From the NCBI GenBank assembly GCA_964556675.1, contig CAZKYN010000141.1:1-8806 (forward strand): a DNA stretch of 8,806 nt. Direction: 5' to 3'. The translations under genes and the position numbers were made by a program. Of the stretch, positions 1 to 5,920 are shown piece after piece. Below the pieces are notes generated by a model. The model searched no databases, had not been told where the DNA came from, and was given only the letters and a program-made list of their open reading frames with translations. Numbering within the stretch: position 1 is the first letter of the stretch; the number at the start of each line of letters is the position of its first letter. This DNA comes from JBDKTK01 sp964556675. Lineage in GTDB: Bacteria; Desulfobacterota; Syntrophia; Syntrophales; UBA4778.

Positions 1-2
1 AT

Positions 3-308
3 AAAAAAGGCCTCATCAAGGATGTAAGGGCGACAAAAGCTAGCCTTGAAAGTTTAGAAAGAAATAACAAATTAAATGATAATATAAAACAGGACATAAC
101 GAGAAAAATAGATAAATTAGACGATCTCATTAACCAGATTGAAGGGAAAATACCTGATATAACAACAATGCTTGTTGAGAAATTTTCTCCCAAAGAGCGT
201 GGGATAATTCAAATGGTTCTCGATGCAGTATACGATATTTTTCCAAAAACAAGTGATCGTGTAAAACTAATTGAAAAGGTAGTGACCCATATAAATCGTA
301 ATAATTAG
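3..308 (+). CDS. C-terminal part of an unrecognised AT-rich coiled-coil protein (5' end outside window)
   Basis: An open frame enters from the left edge and runs 101 codons to a TAG at 306-308; no start codon is needed because the 5' end lies outside the window. The visible part begins KKGLIKDVRATKASLESL and ends VVTHINRNN. Its first half is highly charged, with hydrophobic residues at roughly heptad spacing (LESLERNN, IDKLDDLINQIEGKI), which suggests an alpha-helical coiled coil. The second half (KFSPKERGIIQMVLDAVYDIF) looks like a small helical domain. I do not recognise a family. Codons are strongly A/T-ending and the protein is rich in Lys, Asn and Ile, unlike all other genes here, which are GC-rich. 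This suggests acquisition from a low-GC source, possibly as part of a mobile or defence cargo, but the part that would identify it is missing. The open frame with ordinary protein composition makes it likely to be real. Confidence 0.6.
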   Translation, partial: KKGLIKDVRATKASLESLERNNKLNDNIKQDITRKIDKLDDLINQIEGKIPDITTMLVEKFSPKERGIIQMVLDAVYDIFPKTSDRVKLIEKVVTHINRNN

Positions 309-530
309 TTAGATTCCTTGATGGGAACCCTAATATGAGATGCCATTGCCAGGGTTACAATGAAAATGTATTTTCTGCTCAGGGACTGGCACTATTTCAG
401 AATCTAAATCATAACTAATCCCCCCCAAAAAAATTGGCACCTGCAGATTCACTTCTCCCGCCCTAGTGTGCAGCTTCAGTGCGTGCCTCTGCGCGTGAGG
501 CATTATTGGGAATTATAATTAGAGCAGGTA
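309..530. other. Intergenic stretch without a recognisable gene
   Basis: This spacer links the AT-rich partial gene to the first repeat copies. It grades from AT-rich to more GC-balanced sequence. A 6-bp inverted repeat (AACCCT near 325, AGGGTT near 353) is separated by about 20 nt and is not followed by a T-run, so I do not call it a terminator. Poly-C and poly-A runs occur at about 420-433. No convincing reading frame or promoter is seen. The open frames that overlap it on the minus strand continue into repeats and are not credible genes. Confidence 0.5.
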
Positions 531-612
531 CAAGGACGACCGCTTTTGCAGGGTAGACGCCCTCCCCCAGCACCCGCCAAGAGGTACTCGTTTTGACAGG
601 CTCAACGAGCGG
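531..612 (+). repeat. Truncated copy of the composite palindromic repeat
   Basis: From 556 to 612 this matches 742-798 with no gaps and about four mismatches. To the left, a degraded version of the ATTCCTGC hairpin can still be seen (gcttttgcagg). The right part contains a stem-loop with arms CTCGTT (587-592) and AACGAG (604-609) around the 11-nt core TTGACAGGCTC. The copy ends after the hairpin and lacks the CCCCCT/AGGGGG module found in the two longer copies. A further half element (acttcgacagactc) follows at about 621-634 without a matching right arm. Confidence 0.75.
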
Positions 613-670
613 CTTTACACACTTCGACAGACTCAAAAAAATCCCCCCTGCCCCATTTAAATGTGAAATC

Positions 671-861
671 AAAAACAGATTCTTCGGTCGCTTCGGTTCC
701 TCAGAATGACTCAAGGACTGGATTCCTGCTTTCGCAGGAATGACGCCCTCCCCCAGCACCCGCCAAGAGGTACTCGTTAAGACAAGCTCAATGAGCGGAA
801 TTGACCTCCCCCTACCCCCTCCAGAGGGGGACACAAAAGAAGCTCACTTCGACAAGCTCAG
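671..861 (+). repeat. 191-bp composite palindromic repeat, copy 1 of a near-identical pair
   Basis: This block matches 3158-3348 base for base over 191 positions, with no gap and about 11 mismatches. In order it holds the right half of the TGTCATCCTGAG-type element (attcttcggtcgc to tcagaatgac), the hairpin ATTCCTGC-TTTC-GCAGGAAT (722-741), a conserved linker (cagcacccgccaagaggta), the stem-loop CTCGTT/AATGAG (773-795, with one G-T wobble), the palindrome CCCCCT-CCAG-AGGGGG (815-830) and the start of a CTCACT-type element. Conceptual translations of such blocks give false proteins with strings such as VIPAKAGIQ. Confidence 0.85.
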
Positions 862-1041
862 GACACAATTTAGAGGCGACCAGCCGGTCGCCCCTGCGGG
901 GGTTGACCTCCCCCCTTCCCTCCAGAGGGGGACACAAAAGAAGCTCACTTCGACAAGCTCAGGACACGATTTAGAGGCGACCAGCCGGTCGCCCCTGCAT
1001 AGTTTTACCCTCCCCCTGCCCCCTCCAGAGGGGGACATTAA
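841..1041 (+). repeat. Tandem 101-bp duplication of a repeat module
   Basis: Two units, 841-941 and 942-1041, start with the same agctcacttcgacaagctc and keep a period of 101 bp. The first 57 bases differ at about one position; the second half is more diverged. Each unit carries the hairpin GGCGACC-AGCC-GGTCGCC (875-892 and 976-993) and ends in a palindrome around ccagaggggg. A third partial unit precedes at 801-840. The right end lies about 10 bp from the stop codon of the minus-strand DUF456 gene, so its 3' transcript would run directly into these hairpins. No T-run follows them on that strand. Confidence 0.8.
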
Positions 1042-1050
1042 ACGTGCGCA

Positions 1051-1530
1051 TCAGATCAGCAGTGCCGCGATGAAGATGCCCAGCATGGTGAACGCGATGG
1101 CCACCTTGGCGACTGCCGCTATGAGCAGTCCATACCATGTTGCCGTCCCTATTTTACCCGCGCGCAATAGATCTTTGTGCGCCATGTATTCGCCGATTGC
1201 AGCGCCTGCCAGCGGCATGAATATCAGCCCCCAGAAGCCCGTGAACAAGCCGGCAAGGGTGCCGATGGCTGCGCCGATCATGCCCTGCCTGCTTGCGCCG
1301 GCGCGTTTGGCGGACATGGCGGCGGCGATATATTCAATGACGATCCCCAGTACGGCCAGGCCCGCCAGCACATAAATAGTGGATAAGCTGATGAGCTGAA
1401 AATCGTCGATCCAGGCCGCGAGAAGCGCCCCGGCAAAGATCAGCGGCAGACCGGGCAATGCGGGGAGCACAATGCCGGCGAGGCCTGCGATTATAAGCAA
1501 AACGGCTGTTATCCAGAGAAATGTGTCCAT
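1051..1530 (-). CDS. DUF456 family integral membrane protein
   Basis: The 159-residue product is almost entirely hydrophobic and matches the DUF456 family in length and pattern. Residues 1-26 form a first membrane segment ending in the family-like VLPALPGLPLIFAG motif (21-34). A second segment lies at about 48-72. A glycine-rich region (GAAIGTLAGLFTGFWGLIF, 86-104) leads to PLAGAAIGEYMA (106-117), and the last membrane segment covers about 131-158. The family has no established biochemical role that I know of; such proteins sit in the cytoplasmic membrane. The ATG at 1528-1530 is supported by GAGG at 1536-1539, five bases upstream. The gene stands alone, reads leftward into the tandem repeat, and is divergent from the EcsC gene with about 480 bp between them. 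The frame looks intact with no missing part. Confidence 0.88.
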   Translation of the reverse strand: MDTFLWITAVLLIIAGLAGIVLPALPGLPLIFAGALLAAWIDDFQLISLSTIYVLAGLAVLGIVIEYIAAAMSAKRAGASRQGMIGAAIGTLAGLFTGFWGLIFMPLAGAAIGEYMAHKDLLRAGKIGTATWYGLLIAAVAKVAIAFTMLGIFIAALLI

Positions 1531-1652
1531 GATAACCTCGCAGATTTTTGTTTCACTTCAGCCGCCCGGGTAAATGCATCGGGTCTGGTTTATATTTTGT
1601 ATACTCTGTCGTTCAGTTTTTGTGGACAGTGGCATATTGTCGTGAGGAATAG

Positions 1653-1762
1653 GGCGGCCAGCCGGTCGCCCCTGCGGGGGTTGACCTCCCCCCTTCCCTC
1701 CAGAGGCGGACAAGAGGTACACACTTCGACAGGCTCAGTGTACGGTTTCGACAGCATCAGTG
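1653..1762 (+). repeat. Mosaic of short palindromic repeats between DUF456 and EcsC genes
   Basis: This cluster reuses modules seen at 841-1041 but joins them differently. The hairpin GGCGGCC-AGCC-GGTCGCC (1653-1670, one mismatch) is followed by the ttgacctcccccc module (1681-1710, with a GAGGCGG variant). Next comes a stem-loop with arms ACACT (1721-1725) and AGTGT (1737-1741) around the core TCGACAGGCTC, and then a diverged second core at 1748-1758. The arms differ from the CTCGTT and CTCACT copies elsewhere but still pair, so the hairpin is preserved. Confidence 0.75.
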
Positions 1763-2011
1763 TGCGGCGGCGCCTCCCCTGCTGAATATGTCCACTCCCT
1801 TAACATTTGTGCCTGCCTGCAAAGATGTCAAGAAAAAGCCTGAAAAGTCCTCTCCGGTTATCGGCCGCTGGAATTTCGATCCGGGCCGGCCCGCGAATCC
1901 CGGATTGAAAAGGCCGCGAACAAGGGGTAAGTTAAAAGGAACCGGCCGAAATCTGCAGAAGCGGCTGCGGCAGGGAAGCCATTTGAAACTTATTTTCGAG
2001 GTTAAAGACAA
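1763..2011. other. Region upstream of the EcsC gene, no convincing gene
   Basis: This stretch lies between the repeat mosaic and the EcsC start. It holds an 82-codon plus-strand frame beginning with ATG at 1788 and ending in a TGA at 2034-2036 that overlaps the EcsC start, and an open frame on the opposite strand. Neither translation resembles a protein family I know: the plus frame is a basic low-complexity string and the minus frame is proline- and arginine-rich. I treat the region as the untranslated leader and promoter zone of the EcsC gene, although no clear -35/-10 pair could be picked out. Confidence 0.4.
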
Positions 2012-2014
2012 TTG
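1998..2014 (+). promoter_or_regulatory. Ribosome binding site and TTG start codon of the EcsC gene
   Basis: An in-frame TAA at 2003-2005 excludes any start further upstream. The first usable initiator is TTG at 2012-2014, preceded by GAGG at 1998-2001 with a 10-nt spacer, which is rather long. Starting here gives a protein whose N-terminus (LEYAKLLLENPGIAVKLAN) aligns with the usual beginning of EcsC proteins, so no residues need be sought upstream. A TTG start with a distant Shine-Dalgarno predicts modest translation. Confidence 0.65.
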
Positions 2015-2791
2015 CTTTTTCATCAAACCGACCTGATTGATTTAGAGTATGCAAAGTTGCTCCTGGAGAACCCGGGGATTGCGGTGAAACTCGCGAACCG
2101 GCTCGGAGAGCCGATAGAAAAAGCCCTCGACCGCCTGCCCGCCGGACTGCATCAGAAGGTGGGGGAAATCACGCGCTCGGCGCTGACCAGGGCTGTGAAT
2201 ACCGCCGTCCTGACGCTGGATGATGCCCCGCACAAGGCGGCTTCGAATTTATGGCACAAGCTCGGGGTGGCGGCCACGGGCGGAGCGGGGGGATTTTTCG
2301 GGATGGCGGCCCTGGCCTTGGAACTCCCGTTGTCCACCGTGATCATGCTGAGGTCGATTGCCGATATCGCCAGGAGCGAGGGCGAGGACATCAGGAGCAT
2401 CGAATCACGCATGGCATGCATCGAGGTGTTTGCGCTGGGCGGGTCGCGGCCGGGCGACGATGCCGCCGAAGTCGGTTATTTCGCGGTCCGGGCCATGCTG
2501 GCGCGGTCCGTTTCCGAGGCGATAAAGTACATTTCGGGAAGGGGCATACTTGAAGAAGGGTCGCCCGTTTTGATGCGGCTGATTATGAAGATCGCGGAGC
2601 GGTTCAGCATCCAGGTTTCCCAGAAGGTCGTCGCCGAATCGGTGCCGGTAATCGGCGCGGCGGGCGGAGCCATTGTCAACCTGATCTTTATCGACCACTT
2701 CCAGGATATGGCGCGCGGGCATTTTACAGTCCGGCGGCTCGAGAGGAAGTACGGACAGGATGAGGTCCGGAGGGAGTACGAGAGGATATAA
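2012..2791 (+). CDS. EcsC family protein
   Basis: The 259-residue product matches the EcsC family over its whole length. Features include a helical N-terminus (LLLENPGIAVKLANRLGEPIEKAL), a glycine-rich hydrophobic segment (GGAGGFFGMAALALELPLS, 90-108) leading into MLRSIADIARSEGEDI (112-127), and the acidic DDAAEVGYFAVRAML (149-163). The C-terminal signature begins VPVIGAAGGAIVNLIF (211-226) and continues DHFQDMARGHFTVRRLERKYG (228-248). The family is named after EcsC of the Bacillus subtilis ecs locus; its molecular role is not known to me, and there are no ABC transporter genes beside this copy. The two hydrophobic glycine-rich parts suggest membrane association. It starts with TTG, is transcribed alone, and its stop codon is followed within 15 bases by a stem-loop repeat. 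The reading frame is intact. Confidence 0.92.
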   Translation: MLFHQTDLIDLEYAKLLLENPGIAVKLANRLGEPIEKALDRLPAGLHQKVGEITRSALTRAVNTAVLTLDDAPHKAASNLWHKLGVAATGGAGGFFGMAALALELPLSTVIMLRSIADIARSEGEDIRSIESRMACIEVFALGGSRPGDDAAEVGYFAVRAMLARSVSEAIKYISGRGILEEGSPVLMRLIMKIAERFSIQVSQKVVAESVPVIGAAGGAIVNLIFIDHFQDMARGHFTVRRLERKYGQDEVRREYERI

Positions 2792-2805
2792 GGAGGACAA
2801 GAGGT

Positions 2806-2830
2806 GCTCACTTCGACAGGCTCAGTGAGC
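2806..2830 (+). repeat. Stem-loop repeat with GCTCACT/AGTGAGC arms
   Basis: Perfect 7-bp arms GCTCACT (2806-2812) and AGTGAGC (2824-2830) enclose the 11-nt core TCGACAGGCTC. This is the best-paired member of the core-sharing family in the window. It lies 14 bases after the EcsC stop codon and could end or protect that transcript as an RNA hairpin, but the sequence that follows (gattaagc) has no U-tract, so a factor-independent terminator is not supported. Confidence 0.8.
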
Positions 2831-2851
2831 GATTAAGCACCCTCTCCCCGG

Positions 2852-2874
2852 CCCTCTCCCATCAAGGGCGAGGG
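2852..2874 (+). repeat. CCCTCTCCC/GGGCGAGGG hairpin repeat
   Basis: Nine-base arms CCCTCTCCC (2852-2860) and GGGCGAGGG (2866-2874) pair with one mismatch around the loop ATCAA. It is a single copy in this window, preceded by a similar pyrimidine-rich run (accctctcccc). This type of hairpin is common between genes in many environmental bacterial genomes. Confidence 0.7.
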
Positions 2875-2918
2875 AGGTAGAATTGGACTCCTGCTCAGCA
2901 TTGACTTATCTCCCTGCT

Positions 2919-2994
2919 GTAGGGGCGGGTCTCAGACCCGCCCGCTTCTTGGAGTTTACATCTCATCACGGGCGGGTTTTAAACCCGCCCCTAC
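2919..2994 (+). repeat. Double nested palindrome (GGGCGGGT family), complete copy
   Basis: Two perfect palindromes of 21 bp, each with 10-bp arms and a single central base, lie at 2923-2943 (GGGCGGGTCT arm) and 2970-2990 (GGGCGGGTTT arm). The whole 76-bp unit is also bounded by perfect 12-bp inverted ends, GTAGGGGCGGGT (2919-2930) and ACCCGCCCCTAC (2983-2994). The DNA could fold as two small hairpins or one long one. A partial, interrupted relative is at 5921-6129. Confidence 0.85.
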
Positions 2995-3009
2995 GGAGGG
3001 AATTGGAAG

Positions 3010-3037
3010 TGCAGGGGTATTGCAATATGCCCCTGCA
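3010..3037 (+). repeat. TGCAGGGG/CCCCTGCA palindrome with an inner palindrome
   Basis: Perfect 8-bp arms TGCAGGGG (3010-3017) and CCCCTGCA (3030-3037) enclose 12 bases that themselves contain the self-complementary TATTGCAATA (3018-3027). It is one copy of a separate palindrome family from its neighbours. The surrounding sequence up to about 3120 has no gene. Confidence 0.65.
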
Positions 3038-3122
3038 ATCGCAAAATAGAGCGGGTGTGTTCCAAATACCCGTCGTAAAGATTTGTCATGCCTTCGAAGC
3101 AGGCAGAAAGGAGATTTAATTT

Positions 3123-3198
3123 TGTCATCCTGAGCAATGCGAAGGATCTATCTTTTAAAAAACAGATTCTTCGGTCGCGTTGCCCCCTCAGAATGACA
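3123..3198 (+). repeat. MITE-like imperfect palindrome (TGTCATCCTGAG family), full length
   Basis: The 76-bp unit has 12-bp inverted ends TGTCATCCTGAG (3123-3134) and CTCAGAATGACA (3187-3198) with one mismatch, and inner arms GCGAAGGATCT (3139-3149) and AGATTCTTCG (3164-3173). An A/T-rich centre separates the halves. It is the only complete copy in the window; 671-710 and 5871-5912 hold only the right half. The structure suggests a small non-autonomous element, though no target duplication or transposase is visible. It overlaps the start of the 191-bp composite. Confidence 0.75.
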
Positions 3199-3348
3199 CA
3201 AGGACTGGATTCCTGCTTTCGCAGGAATGACACCCTACCCCAGCACCCGCCAAGAGGTACTCGTTTTGACAAGCTCAACGAGCGGAATTGACCTCCCCCT
3301 ACCCCCTCCAGAGGGGGACACAAAAGAAGCTCACTTCGACAAGCTCAG
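3158..3348 (+). repeat. 191-bp composite palindromic repeat, copy 2 of a near-identical pair
   Basis: This is the gap-free counterpart of 671-861, about 94% identical by eye and in the same orientation. It holds the ATTCCTGC-TTTC-GCAGGAAT hairpin (3209-3228), the CTCGTT/AACGAG stem-loop (3260-3282), the CCCCCT-CCAG-AGGGGG palindrome (3302-3317) and a CACT/AGTG stem-loop (3332-3350) that reaches just past its end. It lies immediately downstream of the tex stop codon, so tex mRNA would run into these hairpins. The minus-strand sequence after the last hairpin (agcttctttt) is only weakly U-rich. Confidence 0.85.
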
Positions 3349-3371
3349 TGCGGCGCAGGCTCAGGGTGCGG

Positions 3372-5711
3372 TTATTTCTTCAGTTTACTGAGCGCGTCCG
3401 CAAACGGGTTGTTGAAGGGTTTGGGTTCCGGCTTGGCAGGTTTTGATCTGCCGCCCCCGGCCGCTCCCGGGCCTTTCTTCCCGCGCTTGTCGCCGCCCGC
3501 GCTCGCGCCTTTTCCGGGGTCGCCGCTTTTCGGGCCGACGGGTTTCGCCCCCTCCCCCTTACCCGCGCTGAGGTCCGGGTTGGTTTTCATTGAAAGAGAT
3601 ATCCGGTTCCTCTCCAGGTCGACTGCGATGACTGTGACGTCCACTCTCTGGCTTACCTTGACCACGTCGCCGGGGAATTTCACATAGCGGTCGGCGAGTT
3701 CGCTCAGATGGACGAGGCCGTCCTGGTGGACTCCGATATCGACGAAGGCGCCGAAGGCCGTCATGTTCGTGACGACGCCGGGGAGCTTCATGCCGGGGAC
3801 CAGGTCGGTTATCTTTTCTATCCCTTCGACAAAGGCGATGTTCTCCAGCTGCGCGCGCGGGTCCCGGCCCGGTTTGGCAAGCTCGGCCATAATGTCTTTC
3901 AGGGTGGGAAGGCCGGTTTTTTCCGTAATGTATTTATTCAGGTCAATCTTACCGCGCAGCGCCTCGTCGCGCATCAGGTCGGTGACGCCGCAGCCCTGGT
4001 CCTTCGCCATGCTCTCCACGATGGGGTAGCTCTCCGGGTGGACGGCGCTCGCGTCCAGGGGGTTCAAGCCGTCCCTGATCCGGAGGAAGCCCGCGGCCTG
4101 CTCGAAGGCCATGGGCCCGAGGCGTTTGACTTTTTTGAGCTCCTCGCGAGAGCCGAAGGGGCCGTTGTCGTTGCGGTGTTTGATTACGTTCTCCGCGAGG
4201 GCCGGGCCCAGCCCCGAGACGTACGAGAGCAGCTGGGCGCTCGCGGTGTTGACTTCGACGCCGACGGCGTTGACGCAGCTCACGACGACGTCGTCGAGGC
4301 ACTTCTTGAGCTCGCCCTGGTCCACATCATGCTGGTACTGGCCGACGCCGATGGCCTTGGGGTCGATCTTGACGAGTTCCGCGAGCGGGTCCATGAGCCG
4401 CCGGCCGATGGAGACAGCGCCGCGCACGGTGATGTCCTGGTCGGGGAATTCCTCGCGCGCGACCTCGGAGGCGGAGTACACGGACGCGCCGCTTTCGTTC
4501 ACCATGACGACCTGGATCTCTTTGGGGAGATTGAGGGTGCGCAGGAAGCCTTCAGTCTCGCGGCTCGCCGTGCCGTTGCCGACAGCGATAGCCTCGATCC
4601 GGAATTTGTCGCACATCTGCCGGACGGCATTGGCTGAGTCCTCGCGGGCCCTGTCGGACATGAGCGGGAAGATCGTTTCGTGGTGGAGGAGTTTGCCCTG
4701 CCGGTCCAGGCAGGCGACCTTGCAGCCCGTCCTGAACCCGGGGTCGATGGCGAGGACGGCCTTTTGCCCCAGCGGCGGCGCGAGGAGCAGCTGACGGAGG
4801 TTCTCGGCGAAAACGCGGATGGCCTCCGCGTCGGCCTTCTTGCGGGCGGCCTGGCGGGCTTCTGTTTCCATCGAGGCGGCAAGCAGGCGCTTGTAGCCGT
4901 CGTGGACGGCGGCCCTCACCTGATCCGAGGCAGGCGCTTCGCCCTTTACGAACAGCGCTTCGAGGTCGGCCAGCGCCGTCTCGGGCGGCGGCGTGATGCT
5001 GAAAGCGAGGAACTCTTCGCGCGCACCCCGGCGGATGGCGAGCATCCGGTGTGATGGAATGCTGGAGACGGGCTCCTCCCACTCGTAATAGTCCCTGTAC
5101 TTGATCCCGCTTTCTTCCTTGCCCGCGAGCACGCGCGAGGCCACGGTGCTCTTCGTGAGGAAGAGGTCGCGGATAGCGGCCCTGGCCTCCTGGTTTTCGT
5201 TCACCCACTCGGCGATTATGTCGCGCGCCCCGGCGAGCGCGTCGTCTGCGGACTCGACGCCTTTTTCGGAGTCGACAAAGGCGGCAGCTTCGGCTTCAGG
5301 GTCGGTCGCTTCCTCCTGGGCGAATATCTTCAGGGCGAGCGGCTCCAGCCCCTTTTCGCGGGCGATGGTGGCTCGGGTGCGGCGTTTCGGGCGGAAGGGT
5401 AGATAGATGTCTTCAAGGATTGCCAGCGTCTCGGCGGCGGCGACCTTGCCGCGCAGCTCGTCCGTGAGGAGGTTGCGCTCGGTGAGGGACTTGATGACGG
5501 CCTCGCGGCGGTTTTCAAGCTCCTCGAGCTGCTGGAGGCGGTCGCGGATACTGGTGACGGCTACTTCGTCAAGGGAGCCGGTGGCCTCCTTGCGGTAGCG
5601 CGCTATAAAGGGCACCGTCGCCTCGGCCTGGAGCAGTTCGGCGGTCGCCTGCACCTGCGCGGGCGCGATGTTGAGTTCATGGGCAATCTTTTCGTAGCGT
5701 AAGGCGTTCAT
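3372..5711 (-). CDS. tex: Tex, RNA-binding S1-domain transcription accessory protein
   Basis: The 779-residue product matches Tex (YhgF) along its full length. Residues 1-190 are the helical Tex N-terminal region (ATVPFIARYRKEATGSLDEV at 31-50). A YqgF/RNase H-like domain spans about 317-450 (AIDPGFRTGCK from 321, AVGNGTASRE from 376, VNESGASVYSASE from 404). Helix-hairpin-helix motifs follow at about 487-555 (LLSYVSGLGPALAENVI, then LKKVKRLGPMAFEQAAG). An S1 RNA-binding domain lies at about 638-709 (GVVTNMTAFGAFVDIG, then DGLVHLSELADRYV). The last 70 residues are a Gly/Lys/Pro-rich tail, common in the family. Tex is a cytoplasmic nucleic-acid-binding protein linked to transcription; its exact activity is unsettled. 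The ATG is supported by AAGGAG at 5716-5721, four bases upstream. It is a single gene; the long open frames on the opposite strand are GC-driven shadows. Confidence 0.97.
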   Translation of the reverse strand: MNALRYEKIAHELNIAPAQVQATAELLQAEATVPFIARYRKEATGSLDEVAVTSIRDRLQQLEELENRREAVIKSLTERNLLTDELRGKVAAAETLAILEDIYLPFRPKRRTRATIAREKGLEPLALKIFAQEEATDPEAEAAAFVDSEKGVESADDALAGARDIIAEWVNENQEARAAIRDLFLTKSTVASRVLAGKEESGIKYRDYYEWEEPVSSIPSHRMLAIRRGAREEFLAFSITPPPETALADLEALFVKGEAPASDQVRAAVHDGYKRLLAASMETEARQAARKKADAEAIRVFAENLRQLLLAPPLGQKAVLAIDPGFRTGCKVACLDRQGKLLHHETIFPLMSDRAREDSANAVRQMCDKFRIEAIAVGNGTASRETEGFLRTLNLPKEIQVVMVNESGASVYSASEVAREEFPDQDITVRGAVSIGRRLMDPLAELVKIDPKAIGVGQYQHDVDQGELKKCLDDVVVSCVNAVGVEVNTASAQLLSYVSGLGPALAENVIKHRNDNGPFGSREELKKVKRLGPMAFEQAAGFLRIRDGLNPLDASAVHPESYPIVESMAKDQGCGVTDLMRDEALRGKIDLNKYITEKTGLPTLKDIMAELAKPGRDPRAQLENIAFVEGIEKITDLVPGMKLPGVVTNMTAFGAFVDIGVHQDGLVHLSELADRYVKFPGDVVKVSQRVDVTVIAVDLERNRISLSMKTNPDLSAGKGEGAKPVGPKSGDPGKGASAGGDKRGKKGPGAAGGGRSKPAKPEPKPFNNPFADALSKLKK

Positions 5712-5870
5712 GCTTCTCCTTGTAAATGGGGTTTGTTATCGGGGTCGTTGGAGATGGTATTAATTCAGGTGATTTTCAAAAATGATAACTCTTCGTTGTA
5801 AATTTTAGAAGGTCTAAATCCCCCCTGCTGGAAGGTTTAAACCTCCCTGTCCTTCTTTTAAAAAGGGATT
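5712..5870. other. tex upstream region
   Basis: This holds the tex ribosome binding site and then AT-rich sequence (about 5755-5815) where the tex promoter should lie on the minus strand. TTTACA- and TTGAAA-like hexamers occur there but none has a well-spaced -10 partner, so no promoter is called. At about 5814-5866 a pyrimidine-rich run (aaatcccccctgc, also seen near 646-657) and an imperfect palindrome (ccttctttt...aaaaaggg) mark another degraded repeat. No gene is seen. Confidence 0.45.
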
Positions 5871-5912
5871 AAAAAATAGATTCTTCGGTCGCTCCGCTCC
5901 CTCAGAATGACA
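5871..5912 (+). repeat. Right half of the TGTCATCCTGAG-family element
   Basis: The sequence from aaaaaatagattcttcg to tcagaatgaca corresponds to the right half of the complete element at 3123-3198. The left half (tgtcatcctgag... gaaggatct) is absent. The same half-only state is seen at 671-710. Confidence 0.7.
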
Positions 5913-5920
5913 ATATTTTT

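Noticed and set aside
841..1041. CRISPR array
   Set aside because: Only two to three units of 101 bp that are similar through most of their length, with no short repeat alternating with unique spacers and no cas genes.
463..1375. Open frames across the repeat zone (463-834 minus, 740-1375 plus, 844-1038 minus)
   Set aside because: They translate palindromic repeats (strings such as VIPAKAGIQ) and, on the plus strand, the antisense of the DUF456 gene. No domain, no ribosome site and no sensible composition.
1571..1620. Promoter for DUF456 in the AT-rich tract (minus strand)
   Set aside because: TATACA- and TATAAA-like hexamers exist but no matching -35 at 16-18 bp could be found.
1788..2036. 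82-codon plus-strand frame upstream of the EcsC gene, and the opposing minus frame 1757-2026
   Set aside because: No family resemblance, a basic low-complexity product, open on both strands, and overlap with the EcsC start. Kept only as part of the upstream region.
2806..2830. Factor-independent terminator after the EcsC gene
   Set aside because: The hairpin is good but is followed by gattaagc, without a T-run, and the same hairpin occurs at places unrelated to gene ends.
3123..3198. Insertion sequence
   Set aside because: Inverted ends are present but there is no transposase frame and no target duplication could be seen, so it is listed only as a MITE-like repeat.
2883..3323. Small frames over the palindromes (2883-3119 plus, 2991-3323 minus, 3088-3291 plus)
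   Set aside because: They read through several unrelated hairpin families and translate well-known repeat strings; no independent support.
3332..3371. Factor-independent terminator after tex on the minus strand
   Set aside because: The CACT/AGTG stem is only four base pairs with an 11-nt loop and the following agcttctttt is a poor U-tract.
3708..4637. 309-codon plus-strand frame antisense to tex
   Set aside because: It is a GC-driven shadow of tex; the translation is a repetitive mix of Asp, Val, Gly, Arg and His with no domain, while tex is intact on the other strand.
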